Source: Lachnospiraceae bacterium
Lineage (GTDB): Bacteria; Bacillota; Clostridia; Lachnospirales; Lachnospiraceae
Assembly: GCA_017467845.1 (NCBI GenBank)
Contig: JAFUKH010000080.1
Location: 1 to 64,000 of the forward strand
Direction: 5' to 3'
DNA: 64,000 nucleotides
The notes below the pieces were generated by a model. The model did not search any database, was not told where the DNA came from, and saw only the letters and a program-made list of their open reading frames with translations. Of the stretch, positions 36,995-44,961 are shown piece by piece. Each line of letters opens with the position of its first letter. The stretch's first letter is position 1. The translations under genes were made by a program, and so were the position numbers.

Positions 36995-38341
36995 TTAGTA
37001 CTGCTCTTCGGCATTTTTAAATGCTTTTGCCAGTGCCTCTGCTTTTTTGCTTAATTCATGTTTCGGACAAACATATACAATATCGGTATATCTTTGCGAA
37101 ATTCGCTTAAGCCTGTCCTTAATCGATTCGTCCGAATTCCCAGCAAATTTCAGGTATTCCAAATTACTATCTATTGACTTTCCATAATAATACACAATCG
37201 TATCTTCATTTCCGGCATTTAGCGCAAATAGTAATGCCAGTTTGTGATAATCATTTGAAATCAAATTTGTCAAAGTTTTTTTAGGATAAAGAAAATATGC
37301 ATCCGTCCTTATTCCGAGAATACCATTTAAGTCTGCAAAACTCTCCACTTCCCCCTCATGCTCACTCACATAGCTAATCATATTGCGTACTTCTTGGGGT
37401 GCTCCGCCCTGTGTTTCGTCCTTGTCGAATATATTCTCAGCCTTCTCTTTCAGCAAGTTTTCCACCATCTGTAATACCACTTGATTGATATCTTCCTGAC
37501 ATTCCCAGTCAGCAACCTTATATTCTCCATCGCTAAAGAATATCTTTGCACAATCCTCTGCTGATAACTTTTCTTCATAAACTAGTTCACTATTTGGAAT
37601 ATATACATCTTCCATAGTTTTAACTAGTTCTGCATCATTAGCTAATAGATATACTTCTGCCTCCTTGGTAATGGTCGTACCATGAACCAATACTACATCC
37701 TCCACTTGTTCTTCGGCAAGGGCATAATAACCACCTTTTACAAAAGTAGCCACTTTAGCAAACATATCATTTTTTGCCCAAAGCACTCCTACCGAAAATG
37801 CCATCCATACAATCATAATAATATGCAAAACACTCATTCGCCTAAGAACATACCACACTTCTTTACAGGCACTGGATATGCCTTCAATAAATGTCTCGTC
37901 AACATTCCTAAACTGTTTTACTTCAGTATTAGCCACAATTATTCCTATAAAAAAGATTATGAGTTCCACACATATTGATTCCCAAATCCCAAAAAAATCG
38001 GATAGTGTTTGAAATTGAAAGTATTCAAATCCCCACGCAACACCAAACATAATGATAATGCAGCTCATAATCAGTATTAGCCATCTAATACCGTTATTTT
38101 TTCTACGCCTATTTACTTGAATAATATATTCCTTTACTTCCTTATCCGCTTCCAAAGCAAAACATTTTATAATTTCTTCTATCCTTCCAAATAATTTTTT
38201 TGCTCTTTCCACACCTACTATATGTGCCACATCTTTATAAACATCATTTAATTCCTTATTTGCTTTTTTTAAGTTCTCACTATCGAATGTATGTTCTTTG
38301 TTATAGTTAGGATATGACGGTTTATCTTTTTTTAGCATCAT
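36995..38341 (-). CDS. Hypothetical membrane protein with large C-terminal domain
   Basis: 448 residues. The N-terminal 80 residues are soluble and helical. Three hydrophobic segments follow near 90-110 (RWLILIMSCIIIMFGVAW), 125-145 and 172-192 (LHIIMIVWMAFSVGVLW). The last 250 residues are soluble and rich in E and D, with no motif I know. The start has AAGGAGGGATATG directly upstream. It is the first gene of a pair with the winged-helix gene. The pairing of a membrane sensor-like protein with a DNA-binding-like one in an island could be a defence or regulatory module, but that is only a guess. Confidence 0.6.
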   Translation of the reverse strand: MMLKKDKPSYPNYNKEHTFDSENLKKANKELNDVYKDVAHIVGVERAKKLFGRIEEIIKCFALEADKEVKEYIIQVNRRRKNNGIRWLILIMSCIIIMFGVAWGFEYFQFQTLSDFFGIWESICVELIIFFIGIIVANTEVKQFRNVDETFIEGISSACKEVWYVLRRMSVLHIIMIVWMAFSVGVLWAKNDMFAKVATFVKGGYYALAEEQVEDVVLVHGTTITKEAEVYLLANDAELVKTMEDVYIPNSELVYEEKLSAEDCAKIFFSDGEYKVADWECQEDINQVVLQMVENLLKEKAENIFDKDETQGGAPQEVRNMISYVSEHEGEVESFADLNGILGIRTDAYFLYPKKTLTNLISNDYHKLALLFALNAGNEDTIVYYYGKSIDSNLEYLKFAGNSDESIKDRLKRISQRYTDIVYVCPKHELSKKAEALAKAFKNAEEQY

Positions 38342-38569
38342 ATCCCTCCTTCCTCACATACACACATTTATCCATTATTCACTTTCGACAATTTTATCAT
38401 TAATCAATACCCTTTTCAATGGTTTAGGCGATTATTGTTATAGTTTTGTTATTTTTTTGTTATTTTGCATTCCAAACATTAACAACATATAGCATCTTAA
38501 TTTCTTTTCCCGACCCCTCTATAGATACATTCCCCCATTATTAGTAGATAATCACATGTACTCATTTTG

Positions 38570-38625
38570 TGAGCAAAACTCACTCTTATGCAAATTCTCT
38601 TTTTAGAAAGTTCCTGCCCATTCGG
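38570..38625 (-). pseudogene. Fragment of a fic gene
   Basis: About 55 bases match the part of the intact fic gene at 40131-40186. Translated on the minus strand they give EWAGTF, a stop, then KENLHKSE, against EWAGTFRKENLYKSE in the intact protein. Nothing else of the gene remains. It abuts dispersed repeat copy 3. Confidence 0.65.
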
Positions 38626-38920
38626 AAAACTAACAAAAACACTATTTCACCACCGTTTTATTGAATAATATTCACAAAACAAAACCCATGCACCTGCCAC
38701 CCGGCAAGCACATGGGTCTCTACACTTTTTTCTTTATGATATTTGACGTTTCCGTCCCCAAATCAGCTACAATCTACTACACCATTTACTACACCATTTT
38801 GGTGTGAAATTACACCAATTTGCGATAAATTACGATAAATCTGTCTTTTTGGCAAAATCCTGCAAGCCCTTGAAAACACTGGGTTTGTCGACATTTCAGG
38901 AAGTCTGGAAATCAAGCAAG
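38626..38920. repeat. Dispersed repeat, copy 3 (most complete)
   Basis: Runs AACTAACAA, CACCACCGTTTT, a hairpin CCCATGCACCTGCC...GGCAAGCACATGGG (38686-38716), TATGATATTTGACGTTTCCGT, AATCAGCTAC, TACTACACCATT twice, then GCGATAAATTACGATAAA and a unique tail. Copies 1, 2 and 4 hold subsets of these blocks. It lies between the fic fragment and the pyrE-start duplicate. Confidence 0.75.
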
Positions 38921-39045
38921 CATAAACTCAATAAATTCCTGCTTGTATGCTTCCATGTTGTTAAATCCTCCTGTGTATAGGCATTTATTTCATCCAATTT
39001 TCTTTACTCATACTAACATAGATTATTTTATTTTATTTTTCAATG
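38921..39045 (-). pseudogene. Truncated second copy of pyrE start with promoter region (repeat P)
   Basis: On the minus strand this reads ATG at 38956 followed by MEAYKQEFIEFM, identical to the first 12 codons of pyrE, then Leu-Ala-stop. Upstream, a TCCTCC-type ribosome-binding site, the 'CTATGTTAGTATGAG' promoter block and the TTGAAA box match 24493-24608. The distance between TTGAAA and TAGTAT is 22 instead of 17, so the promoter is probably weak. With pyrE at 24.5 kb it forms a direct repeat that frames the whole 24.6-38.9 kb segment. Confidence 0.8.
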
Positions 39046-39083
39046 AGGAAACACGGAAATCCCAAAACCGCCATGACAATGAG

Positions 39084-39647
39084 TCATCCTCTCAATGCCT
39101 TCATGTTCTCATTATCCACTGTCATACTAATCATCTTATCCCTATCCTCATATGACTGATCGTGATCACAATGAAAAATAATAAAATTGTCTGTAATATG
39201 AATCCCCAGTTCTCTTATCTCACCTTTCAGTCTGTTTATGGTATCTACAATCATATCCCAAAATATTTCTCTATAGTTATCCTTTATTTCCTCTATGGGC
39301 TCTCCTTCACCATAGTAACAGCCAACTTCGTGATAATAGTAGGAATCCATAAAAAACCTTACCAAATCCGATTTCTGATATTCGATAAATGCGAATTCTC
39401 CTGGGTCATACTCGCTTCCATGTAATCCATATACTTCCCATCCATATTTTTTCCGATATTCTTCATATCTGTCTACTTCACGCTCAAAGGAACGCTTATT
39501 CCTGTACCTAAGAGACACCACACCAACCGAAGAATCACAATCAAATGCAACTGCATAAATATTGTCGTTCTCCGCATCGGCACTAAAGTTTCTTAAGGCT
39601 TCTACTATGCATTTATGAAATTCTTCCTTCAGTAAAGCTACGTCCAT
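39084..39647 (-). CDS. DUF4303-like hypothetical protein
   Basis: 187 residues, acidic and aromatic. The start MDVALLKEEFHKCIVEALRN and IYAVAFDCDSSVGVVSLRYR recall DUF4303 proteins, a family often found as immunity-like or toxin-associated genes. I am not certain of the match. It lies 13 bases after the fic gene on the same strand and is probably the third gene of the HTH-fic operon. Confidence 0.55.
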   Translation of the reverse strand: MDVALLKEEFHKCIVEALRNFSADAENDNIYAVAFDCDSSVGVVSLRYRNKRSFEREVDRYEEYRKKYGWEVYGLHGSEYDPGEFAFIEYQKSDLVRFFMDSYYYHEVGCYYGEGEPIEEIKDNYREIFWDMIVDTINRLKGEIRELGIHITDNFIIFHCDHDQSYEDRDKMISMTVDNENMKALRG

Positions 39648-39660
39648 TCTTTTATCTCCT

Positions 39661-40386
39661 CTATGTTATTATTCTTCTGTCCCTTTTTATTGAATACTTT
39701 TCCCTAAACGCTTCATAATCCGCTTTTGCAATTTTATATTGCTCTCCTGTCTGCTCCTCAGCCATGGAATACCCTGATTCCTGTGCCTCGCCTTGCAACG
39801 CATCAGAAATAATCCTTCTCAGATACTCCTTCTGTTCATAATTCGCCATAACCAGAGAATCTCTCACATACATTGGGTTATTCCTAAGCAATGCCACTTG
39901 AAAATCTACACCTTTTCCCTTTAAATAATGCCATAAAAATGTGATACAGGTTCTGGTATTTCCTTCTCTGAAGGGGTGGATGCTCCATAATGCCAACAGA
40001 AAATCAGAAACCTCATCTCCTTTTTTCTTATTCTTCACCCAATCAATGTTTGCATATTCTTGTAGCAACTTCTCTAATCGTTTCTCAATCTCATGGTAGT
40101 CTGCATATTCTGCGAAACCACCGGGCAAAACACGCTCACTCTTGTACAAATTCTCTTTTCGGAATGTTCCTGCCCATTCATAAATATCCCCAAATAAATA
40201 TTTATGGATGGATACCATGTGCTCTACATCATAAGTATAGGCAATCCTTGTAGGCTTCACATCCAAACCTAACAGTTTCGCAAATACTTTCTGTATTTCA
40301 AATTTTTCTAATAGTTTCTTATCACGAATGTTATATTTATTAATAAGGACATCACTTTCCGGGTAACAATTCTTTCCACCTCTCAT
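39661..40386 (-). CDS. Fic-domain protein (probable AMP-transferase toxin)
   Basis: 241 residues. The Fic core HPFREGNTRT near residue 137 matches HPFx(D/E)GNxR with all key residues. Upstream is the usual DVEHMVSIHKYLFGDIYEWAGTFR stretch. No N-terminal S/TxxxEG inhibitory helix is obvious, which suggests control by a partner protein, probably the HTH protein encoded 3 bases upstream. Fic enzymes attach AMP or other nucleotides to target hydroxyls. As a toxin it could block topoisomerases, but the target is unknown here. Confidence 0.9.
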   Translation of the reverse strand: MRGGKNCYPESDVLINKYNIRDKKLLEKFEIQKVFAKLLGLDVKPTRIAYTYDVEHMVSIHKYLFGDIYEWAGTFRKENLYKSERVLPGGFAEYADYHEIEKRLEKLLQEYANIDWVKNKKKGDEVSDFLLALWSIHPFREGNTRTCITFLWHYLKGKGVDFQVALLRNNPMYVRDSLVMANYEQKEYLRRIISDALQGEAQESGYSMAEEQTGEQYKIAKADYEAFREKYSIKRDRRIIT

Positions 40387-40389
40387 GTA

Positions 40390-40749
40390 TTACTCTCCCA
40401 AATACTCAAATCTATCAATTCTGACTTCCATCTCTTCCAATGTTATTTTTCCAAAAATATAGGAATCCAACGCCTCTAAAAACAATTCATCCGGACCATT
40501 TGTAGCACTTAGCATAATAGCCATAGCATTTTCTACACTCTTTCTTCTCGCATCACACGCTTCCACATAACTCTGGCTGATAAGCATTCCCTTATATTGT
40601 AAAATAGTTCTCATCATATTGATAACGTATGCAGGAGGATTTCTTCTTTCCTGTTCCCAATCTTTCAAAGTAGCAACCGGAATATCAAACATTTTCGCAA
40701 ATTTACTCTGACTTAATCCTGTTTGTAAACGCAATTCTCTTACTTCCAT
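40390..40749 (-). CDS. HTH regulator with VbhA-like tail, probable Fic antitoxin
   Basis: About 119 residues from ATG 40749 (GGAGG 8 bases upstream; the earlier in-frame ATG overlaps that site). Residues 1-50 are an XRE-type HTH (LRLQTGLSQSKFAKMFDIPV and TLKDWEQERRNPP). The last 55 residues (SVENAMAIMLSATNGPDEL and DSYIFGKITLEEMEVRI) resemble the VbhA-type antitoxin tail, although the S/TxxxEG inhibitory motif is not clear. It precedes fic by 3 bases. Its likely jobs are to repress the operon and restrain Fic. Confidence 0.75.
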   Translation of the reverse strand: MEVRELRLQTGLSQSKFAKMFDIPVATLKDWEQERRNPPAYVINMMRTILQYKGMLISQSYVEACDARRKSVENAMAIMLSATNGPDELFLEALDSYIFGKITLEEMEVRIDRFEYLGE

Positions 40750-40879
40750 GATAAATACCTCCACTCATTATTAGGTATAATATACGGCATTGCCTACCAT
40801 CATGCAAGGTGTTTCAAAAATATGTCATTTCAAAAAATGCACAATCTATTAGAAAAACCAAATACTTCATGCATTTTTT

Positions 40880-41050
40880 AAATAACTAACAAAGCGGCGG
40901 TGAACTACCTAAAATCTCTTTTCACCGCCGCTTTCGAAACTTCAATTTCTTTCTGTTTTTGAAAGACCCATGCACCATTCGTTATGATATTTGACGTCTC
41001 CGTCCTCGAATCAGTTACCATCTACCACACCATTTTGCGATAAAATTCAC
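40880..41050. repeat. Dispersed repeat, copy 4, with a 14-bp perfect hairpin
   Basis: AACTAACAA is followed by AAAGCGGCGGTGAA (40891-40904) and its exact complement TTCACCGCCGCTTT (40921-40934), then GACCCATGCACC, TATGATATTTGACGTCTCCGT, AATCAGTTACC and ACACCATTTTGCGATAAAAT. In copies 1 and 3 only the right arm of the hairpin remains. Its end adjoins the truncated end of the ABC pseudogene. Together with 40765-40879, where I see nothing coding, it fills the gap before 41081. Confidence 0.75.
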
Positions 41051-41817
41051 GACCTTCCCCTATCAATCACAACAATCCCATCATACAGCTCCCGGTTCTC
41101 TTCCGGCAGATTTGGCATTATCCAGAGCAAAGGCACTATGGTACTTCTTCTCCTGCACCCGATGATTCCATTCCTGATGCATGGACTTAAACATCTCCAG
41201 GATACCAAAATTTGTGATCACTTCAAATCCAGTGAAAGCATCTTTGATTTTTTCGTTATACCCGGCTGTCTCCTCCAGAAAAGCTTCATTTTTCCGATCC
41301 AGATTTCTGGAAAACAATTTGGGAAGGAAAAAGCTTGCGACCGCAACTCCAAGCATCAGAAGCGCAATGCCCCAGTCCACACTCCAGACGTAAATGCTTG
41401 CCATGATAAGCATTCCACCGTACTGAATCATGGTAAAAGTGGGTTGTATCGCACTATCTTCCAACACCTTCACATCATTATTCAGAACAGATAAATATTC
41501 TCCGGTATTACTCTCATAATACCTTAAGAAATTTCTTCCCATAATATGGGAGAAAATATCGTTTCTGATATCCTCTACAATATGACTTTTAAACTGCTCC
41601 TTACAATAATAAAAGATTCTTCCTGTAAAATAATTGTAAATGATGAATACCACTACAGCAATGATACCATCTGTCACTGTCTTTCCGTTCTCTCCCGTGG
41701 CAATTGCCACAATAAACTGCATCATCGCAGATAAAAAATACTGTTTAGTGCCACCACAAGCTCGGTGATTCCCCAACCGAGTGTCAGCAACTTATGTTTT
41801 TTATAATATTTCCTCAT
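41050..41817 (-). pseudogene. Decayed ABC exporter (transmembrane part, frameshifted and deleted)
   Basis: The original start at ATG 41817 (CGAGGAATTC upstream) gives MRKYYKKHKLLTLGWGITEL and then loses frame in a run of six T near 41740. From there a second frame carries on with FLSAMMQFIVAIATGENGKT, membrane segments and ABC_membrane features to about 41100. It stops at KSAGREPGAV. A third frame at the end reads ELYDGIVVIDRGR, the C-terminal part of the ATPase domain. So the core of the ATPase domain was deleted and the 5' part shifted. One error would be enough to explain the shift; the deletion is beyond doubt. Confidence 0.8.
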
Positions 41818-41898
41818 GTGAATTCCTCGTCTAGAAATTCCTAAGGTAACGAAGCGTACGACTTATCTTACCATCAACTCATACACTTTATCAACATC

Positions 41899-41932
41899 AA
41901 AAAGGCCACAGACCGTTTCCAATCTGTGACCT
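41899..41932 (-). terminator. pyrF terminator
   Basis: AGGCCACAGA (41903-41912) and TCTGTGACCT (41923-41932) pair with one G-T pair. On the minus strand TTTTTG follows. It ends pyrF transcription about 20 bases after the stop, so pyrF no longer reads into pyrE. Confidence 0.8.
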
Positions 41933-41952
41933 CTTAACATTTTCTTATTCTC

Positions 41953-42882
41953 TTACTTTCCAAGTGCCTGCGCAATATCTTCTCTCATGTCAATAACTGC
42001 TGCTCTGGATGCGTCTGCGTATGCAGCCTCGCCGTACTTAGCGTACTTCTCCTGCTGATGAGCTGCGATGATTCCGCGAGAAGAGTTGATGATTGCACCA
42101 AGTCCGTCTTCATTGAAGAAGTGAACAAGGTCTGCACCCTTACCGCCCTGTGCGCCATAGCCAGGTACTAAGATAAAGGTGTTAGGCATCAGCTTACGAA
42201 GAATCTTACCCTGCTCAGGATAGGTAGCACCAACTACCGCACCTACATAGCTGTAGTTACCGCTTTCCGGCATGCAGTCTGCGCCCCACTCAGCTACCTT
42301 CTCTCCCATCCACTCATAAAGCGGTCTACCGTCGATAATTCTGTCCTGGAACTCACCGCTACTTGGATTGGAAGTCTTAACAAGTACAAAGATACCCTTG
42401 CTTTCTTCCTTACAAATCTTAGTGAAAGGAGTCACACCGTCACTTCCAAGGTATGGATTTACGGTTACGAAGTCTTCATCAAATCCATAGTAGGACTTGC
42501 TTCCAACCTGTACTTTGCCAAGGTGACCTACTGCATAGGCCTCTGAAGTGGAGCCGATGTCGCCTCTCTTAATATCACCGATAACTACCAGCCCCTTTTC
42601 CTTACAGTAGTCTACGGTCTTCTTAAAAGCCATAAGGCCGGGAATTCCGAACTGCTCATACATTGCAACCTGAGGCTTTACGGCAGGCACTAAATCGTAG
42701 ATTGCATCTACAATTCCCTTGTTGTACTGCCAGATAGCTTCTGCAGCACCCTCTAAGGTCTCGCCAAACTCAGCAAAAGCCTTGTCTGTGATATGCTTAG
42801 GAATAAATTTCATCATAGGATCTAAACCTACAACGATAGGAGCGTTTGTTTCCTGAATCTTTTTCACTAACTTGTTAATCAT
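41953..42882 (-). CDS. pyrF: Orotidine 5'-phosphate decarboxylase (subfamily 2)
   Basis: About 309 residues from ATG 42882 (AAGGACGGG upstream). The longer frame to 42915 adds 11 basic residues without a better site. VIGDIKRGDIGSTSEAYA carries the catalytic Lys/Asp motif, and the insert VNPYLGSDGVTPF marks the larger type 2 form. It removes CO2 from OMP to give UMP. A strong promoter lies at 42922-42950 and a terminator follows, so it is a single-gene unit. Confidence 0.96.
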   Translation of the reverse strand: MINKLVKKIQETNAPIVVGLDPMMKFIPKHITDKAFAEFGETLEGAAEAIWQYNKGIVDAIYDLVPAVKPQVAMYEQFGIPGLMAFKKTVDYCKEKGLVVIGDIKRGDIGSTSEAYAVGHLGKVQVGSKSYYGFDEDFVTVNPYLGSDGVTPFTKICKEESKGIFVLVKTSNPSSGEFQDRIIDGRPLYEWMGEKVAEWGADCMPESGNYSYVGAVVGATYPEQGKILRKLMPNTFILVPGYGAQGGKGADLVHFFNEDGLGAIINSSRGIIAAHQQEKYAKYGEAAYADASRAAVIDMREDIAQALGK

Positions 42883-42921
42883 CTTTCTTACCCGTCCTTT
42901 GTCTTTATTTTCCAACCGCTT

Positions 42922-42950
42922 ATTATGACATAAGCTGTATAGATAGTCAA
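42922..42950 (-). promoter_or_regulatory. pyrF promoter
   Basis: TTGACT (42945-42950 on the minus strand), 17 bases, CATAAT (42922-42927). It sits between the TPR gene and pyrF. Confidence 0.7.
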
Positions 42951-42957
42951 CTATATA

Positions 42958-44010
42958 TTAGCGAGTTGCCAGAAATTCATATTCTCTCTTTGCTGTTTCA
43001 TCATCGGGATAAATTTTCAAGTACTCTTCCATCAAAACAGCCGCCTTCTCATACTCTCCCATGTATTCATAGGAGACCGCCTCATTAAAACGAAGAGCCT
43101 GCATCATGTTCTCATTCTCCAGCTTCATGCCATTTTGGAATGAACTGAGTGCCACTGCATAATTCCCCTTCTTCATCTCACAAAGTCCCAGCTGATTATA
43201 TACACCCGCATCTTCTTTTACTTTTTCCAGGTATGAATTGTACACAGTTGAGGCATAATTATAATCGCCCGTTGCTTCATAAGCTCTTCCCAGGAAAAGA
43301 TAGGCATCCACATGGCCATCTTCTCTTGCATCCTCTAATGCTGCATAGGCACTGTTATAATCTCCCATATAATAGTACATGCGCCCTTTATCGTAGGAGC
43401 TCATATCCTCTCCATACTTCTGCAGTGCATCGGTCAGATAACTCTGCCCTGCATCCTTATGATCATGGGCATTCAATGCTTCAAAAATCTGAATAATTCG
43501 GTCATAATCCTTGTCATCAAGGGCAACAGCCTGATCAAAATCCTCTTTTGCAAGATTATACTGATTCAGACTAAGGAGGGATAATCCTCTTAAATAAAGA
43601 GCCTCCTTATCCTTAGGTCGGAGCGCCAGAATGGCATCATAAACATTTTTTGCCTCCTGATATTTCCCAAGCTTTGTATAAGCCGCTCCAAGATAGAAAT
43701 TGATATCATAGTCTACCTCTTCAATGATTCCGTTACTTACAGAAAGAGCCTTCAGGAAGGAATCTGCTGCCTGCTCATAATCGGCAAGCCCCATGTAAGC
43801 AATACCCATACCACGGTATAATAGCTTCGAATCCTCTGAAAGCTCGGACGCACTTTGAAAGCATCCAAGAGCAGACTCATAGTCCAGCGCCTTGATGCTT
43901 TCCATGCCTTTCGATATATTTTCATTCACGCTGCCGCAACCGGTAAGTCCGATTAATAGTCCCGATAATAAAAGGACTGCACATGTGTTTCTCTTATGAA
44001 AATGAATCAT
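42958..44010 (-). CDS. TPR-repeat lipoprotein
   Basis: 350 residues. A signal peptide ends in the lipobox GLTGCGS (Cys near residue 26). From residue 38 on, at least eight TPR motifs follow, for example YRGMGIAYMGLADYEQAADS, YLGAAYTKLGKYQEAKNVYD and YYMGDYNSAYAALEDA. TPR proteins on the outer face mostly serve as scaffolds. It starts directly at the carD stop (1-base junction), so it is co-transcribed with carD. Confidence 0.9.
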   Translation of the reverse strand: MIHFHKRNTCAVLLLSGLLIGLTGCGSVNENISKGMESIKALDYESALGCFQSASELSEDSKLLYRGMGIAYMGLADYEQAADSFLKALSVSNGIIEEVDYDINFYLGAAYTKLGKYQEAKNVYDAILALRPKDKEALYLRGLSLLSLNQYNLAKEDFDQAVALDDKDYDRIIQIFEALNAHDHKDAGQSYLTDALQKYGEDMSSYDKGRMYYYMGDYNSAYAALEDAREDGHVDAYLFLGRAYEATGDYNYASTVYNSYLEKVKEDAGVYNQLGLCEMKKGNYAVALSSFQNGMKLENENMMQALRFNEAVSYEYMGEYEKAAVLMEEYLKIYPDDETAKREYEFLATR

Positions 44011-44522
44011 TAATTTACACTCTTTTCCTCAAATAAGTTTGCAATATAACTGCACACCTGGCTACGCTCAATATTCAGAGCAATCGCCAATTCCCCGTAC
44101 AGATGCTCCTCCGCAAGCTTAAAGTACTTACTGTCCACCGCAGTTTCCTTTCGTCCCGCCTGGAGTCTTTTTTGTTTTCTGTCATATATGGTTTTTATTA
44201 TCTGAACCCACTTCTCACAATCGTTACTCTTCATGCACTCTTTATAATTCTGCTCAGCAAACTTTTCGTTTGCAATCTCCAAAAGTGGAATATTCGGAAT
44301 ATCTTCTACCAATTTAGAAGCTTCCTGAGTAGTCAGTATAGGGCGCATAGACGTCATCGCAGAATCTACCGGCACATATACAGTACTGGATGCAGCATAT
44401 ACAGGCTTTAAAATATAATACATCTTCGCCTTATCCACCCCGGAAATATCCAGTGTGGTAATCTGCTCCACCGTGCACACTCCTTTGTTGCCACAAACTA
44501 CATATTGACCTATGCTAAACAT
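44010..44522 (-). CDS. CarD-family transcription regulator
   Basis: 170 residues. The N-terminal CarD/TRCF RNA-polymerase-interacting domain reads MFSIGQYVVCGNKGVCTVEQ and then YILKPVYAASSTVYVPVDSA. A C-terminal helical domain follows (YGELAIALNIERSQVCSYIANLFEE). CarD proteins bind the RNA polymerase beta subunit and stabilise open complexes at some promoters. A strong tandem promoter and a 190-base leader lie upstream. Confidence 0.93.
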   Translation of the reverse strand: MFSIGQYVVCGNKGVCTVEQITTLDISGVDKAKMYYILKPVYAASSTVYVPVDSAMTSMRPILTTQEASKLVEDIPNIPLLEIANEKFAEQNYKECMKSNDCEKWVQIIKTIYDRKQKRLQAGRKETAVDSKYFKLAEEHLYGELAIALNIERSQVCSYIANLFEEKSVN

Positions 44523-44664
44523 TCAAAAACCATCCTTTCTAAAATTTGCCACATTTCTTGCCAATACCATATGTCATGTCAGCAGAAAATCAAGCAACTG
44601 CGAAGAAGATATTTGATTTTTCCTGACACGACAACGACAAAATCTTTCAGCAGTTTAGCTGCGA

Positions 44665-44689
44665 CGTCTGTAATCACAAATTACAGACG
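44665..44689 (-). promoter_or_regulatory. 10-bp perfect hairpin in the carD leader
   Basis: CGTCTGTAAT (44665-44674) and ATTACAGACG (44680-44689) pair around CACAA. It lies in the predicted 190-base 5' leader of carD, about 20 bases after the transcription start, and could affect mRNA stability. Confidence 0.55.
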
Positions 44690-44712
44690 GATTTTGGAGT
44701 CATTATACCCTC

Positions 44713-44741
44713 ATTATACCAAATTCACTCAAAAAAGTCAG
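44713..44741 (-). promoter_or_regulatory. carD promoter
   Basis: On the minus strand CTGACT (44736-44741), 17 bases, TATAAT (44713-44718) with an extended TGG before it. A second TATAAT lies 11 bases further downstream. Apart from this promoter, the leader hairpin and the terminator element at 44899, the 439-base gap holds nothing recognisable. Confidence 0.7.
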
Positions 44742-44898
44742 TAAAATCAAGATTTTCAGCTCTTTTTTGTAACAAATGCCCAGAAAGGTCATGCTATATA
44801 TTGTTTATTTGTAACTATGCAGAGCCATGCAAATTTGTGAAAAATCAGACCGAGTAAGCTTGCTTACAGAGGGCTGTTTTCATAAATTTATATGGCGA

Positions 44899-44954
44899 GA
44901 AGCCAACATTCGCAAAAGAAAAGCCTCGCAGAGGCAATTTTGCGAATGTGGCTC
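44899..44954 (-). terminator. Nested hairpin terminator after nifS
   Basis: On the minus strand the inner hairpin GCCTC-TGC-GAGGC is followed by TTTTCTTTT. It is enclosed by a long outer stem, AGCCAACATTCGCAAAA (44900-44917) with AATTTTGCGAATGTGGCT (44936-44953). The same layout with related sequence occurs at 62388-62443. Confidence 0.7.
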
Positions 44955-44961
44955 TAAATAG

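Noticed and set aside
38760..38900. Minus-strand frame ending GVVNGVVDCS as the end of a tyrosine recombinase
   Set aside because: The frame is open, but the upstream part shows no catalytic residues and the same stretch is part of the dispersed repeat. It may be a leftover integrase end, though not enough remains to call.
41730..41780. ABC pseudogene frameshift as a simple sequencing error
   Set aside because: The T run makes an error possible, but the independent deletion of most of the ATPase domain shows that the gene is dead regardless.
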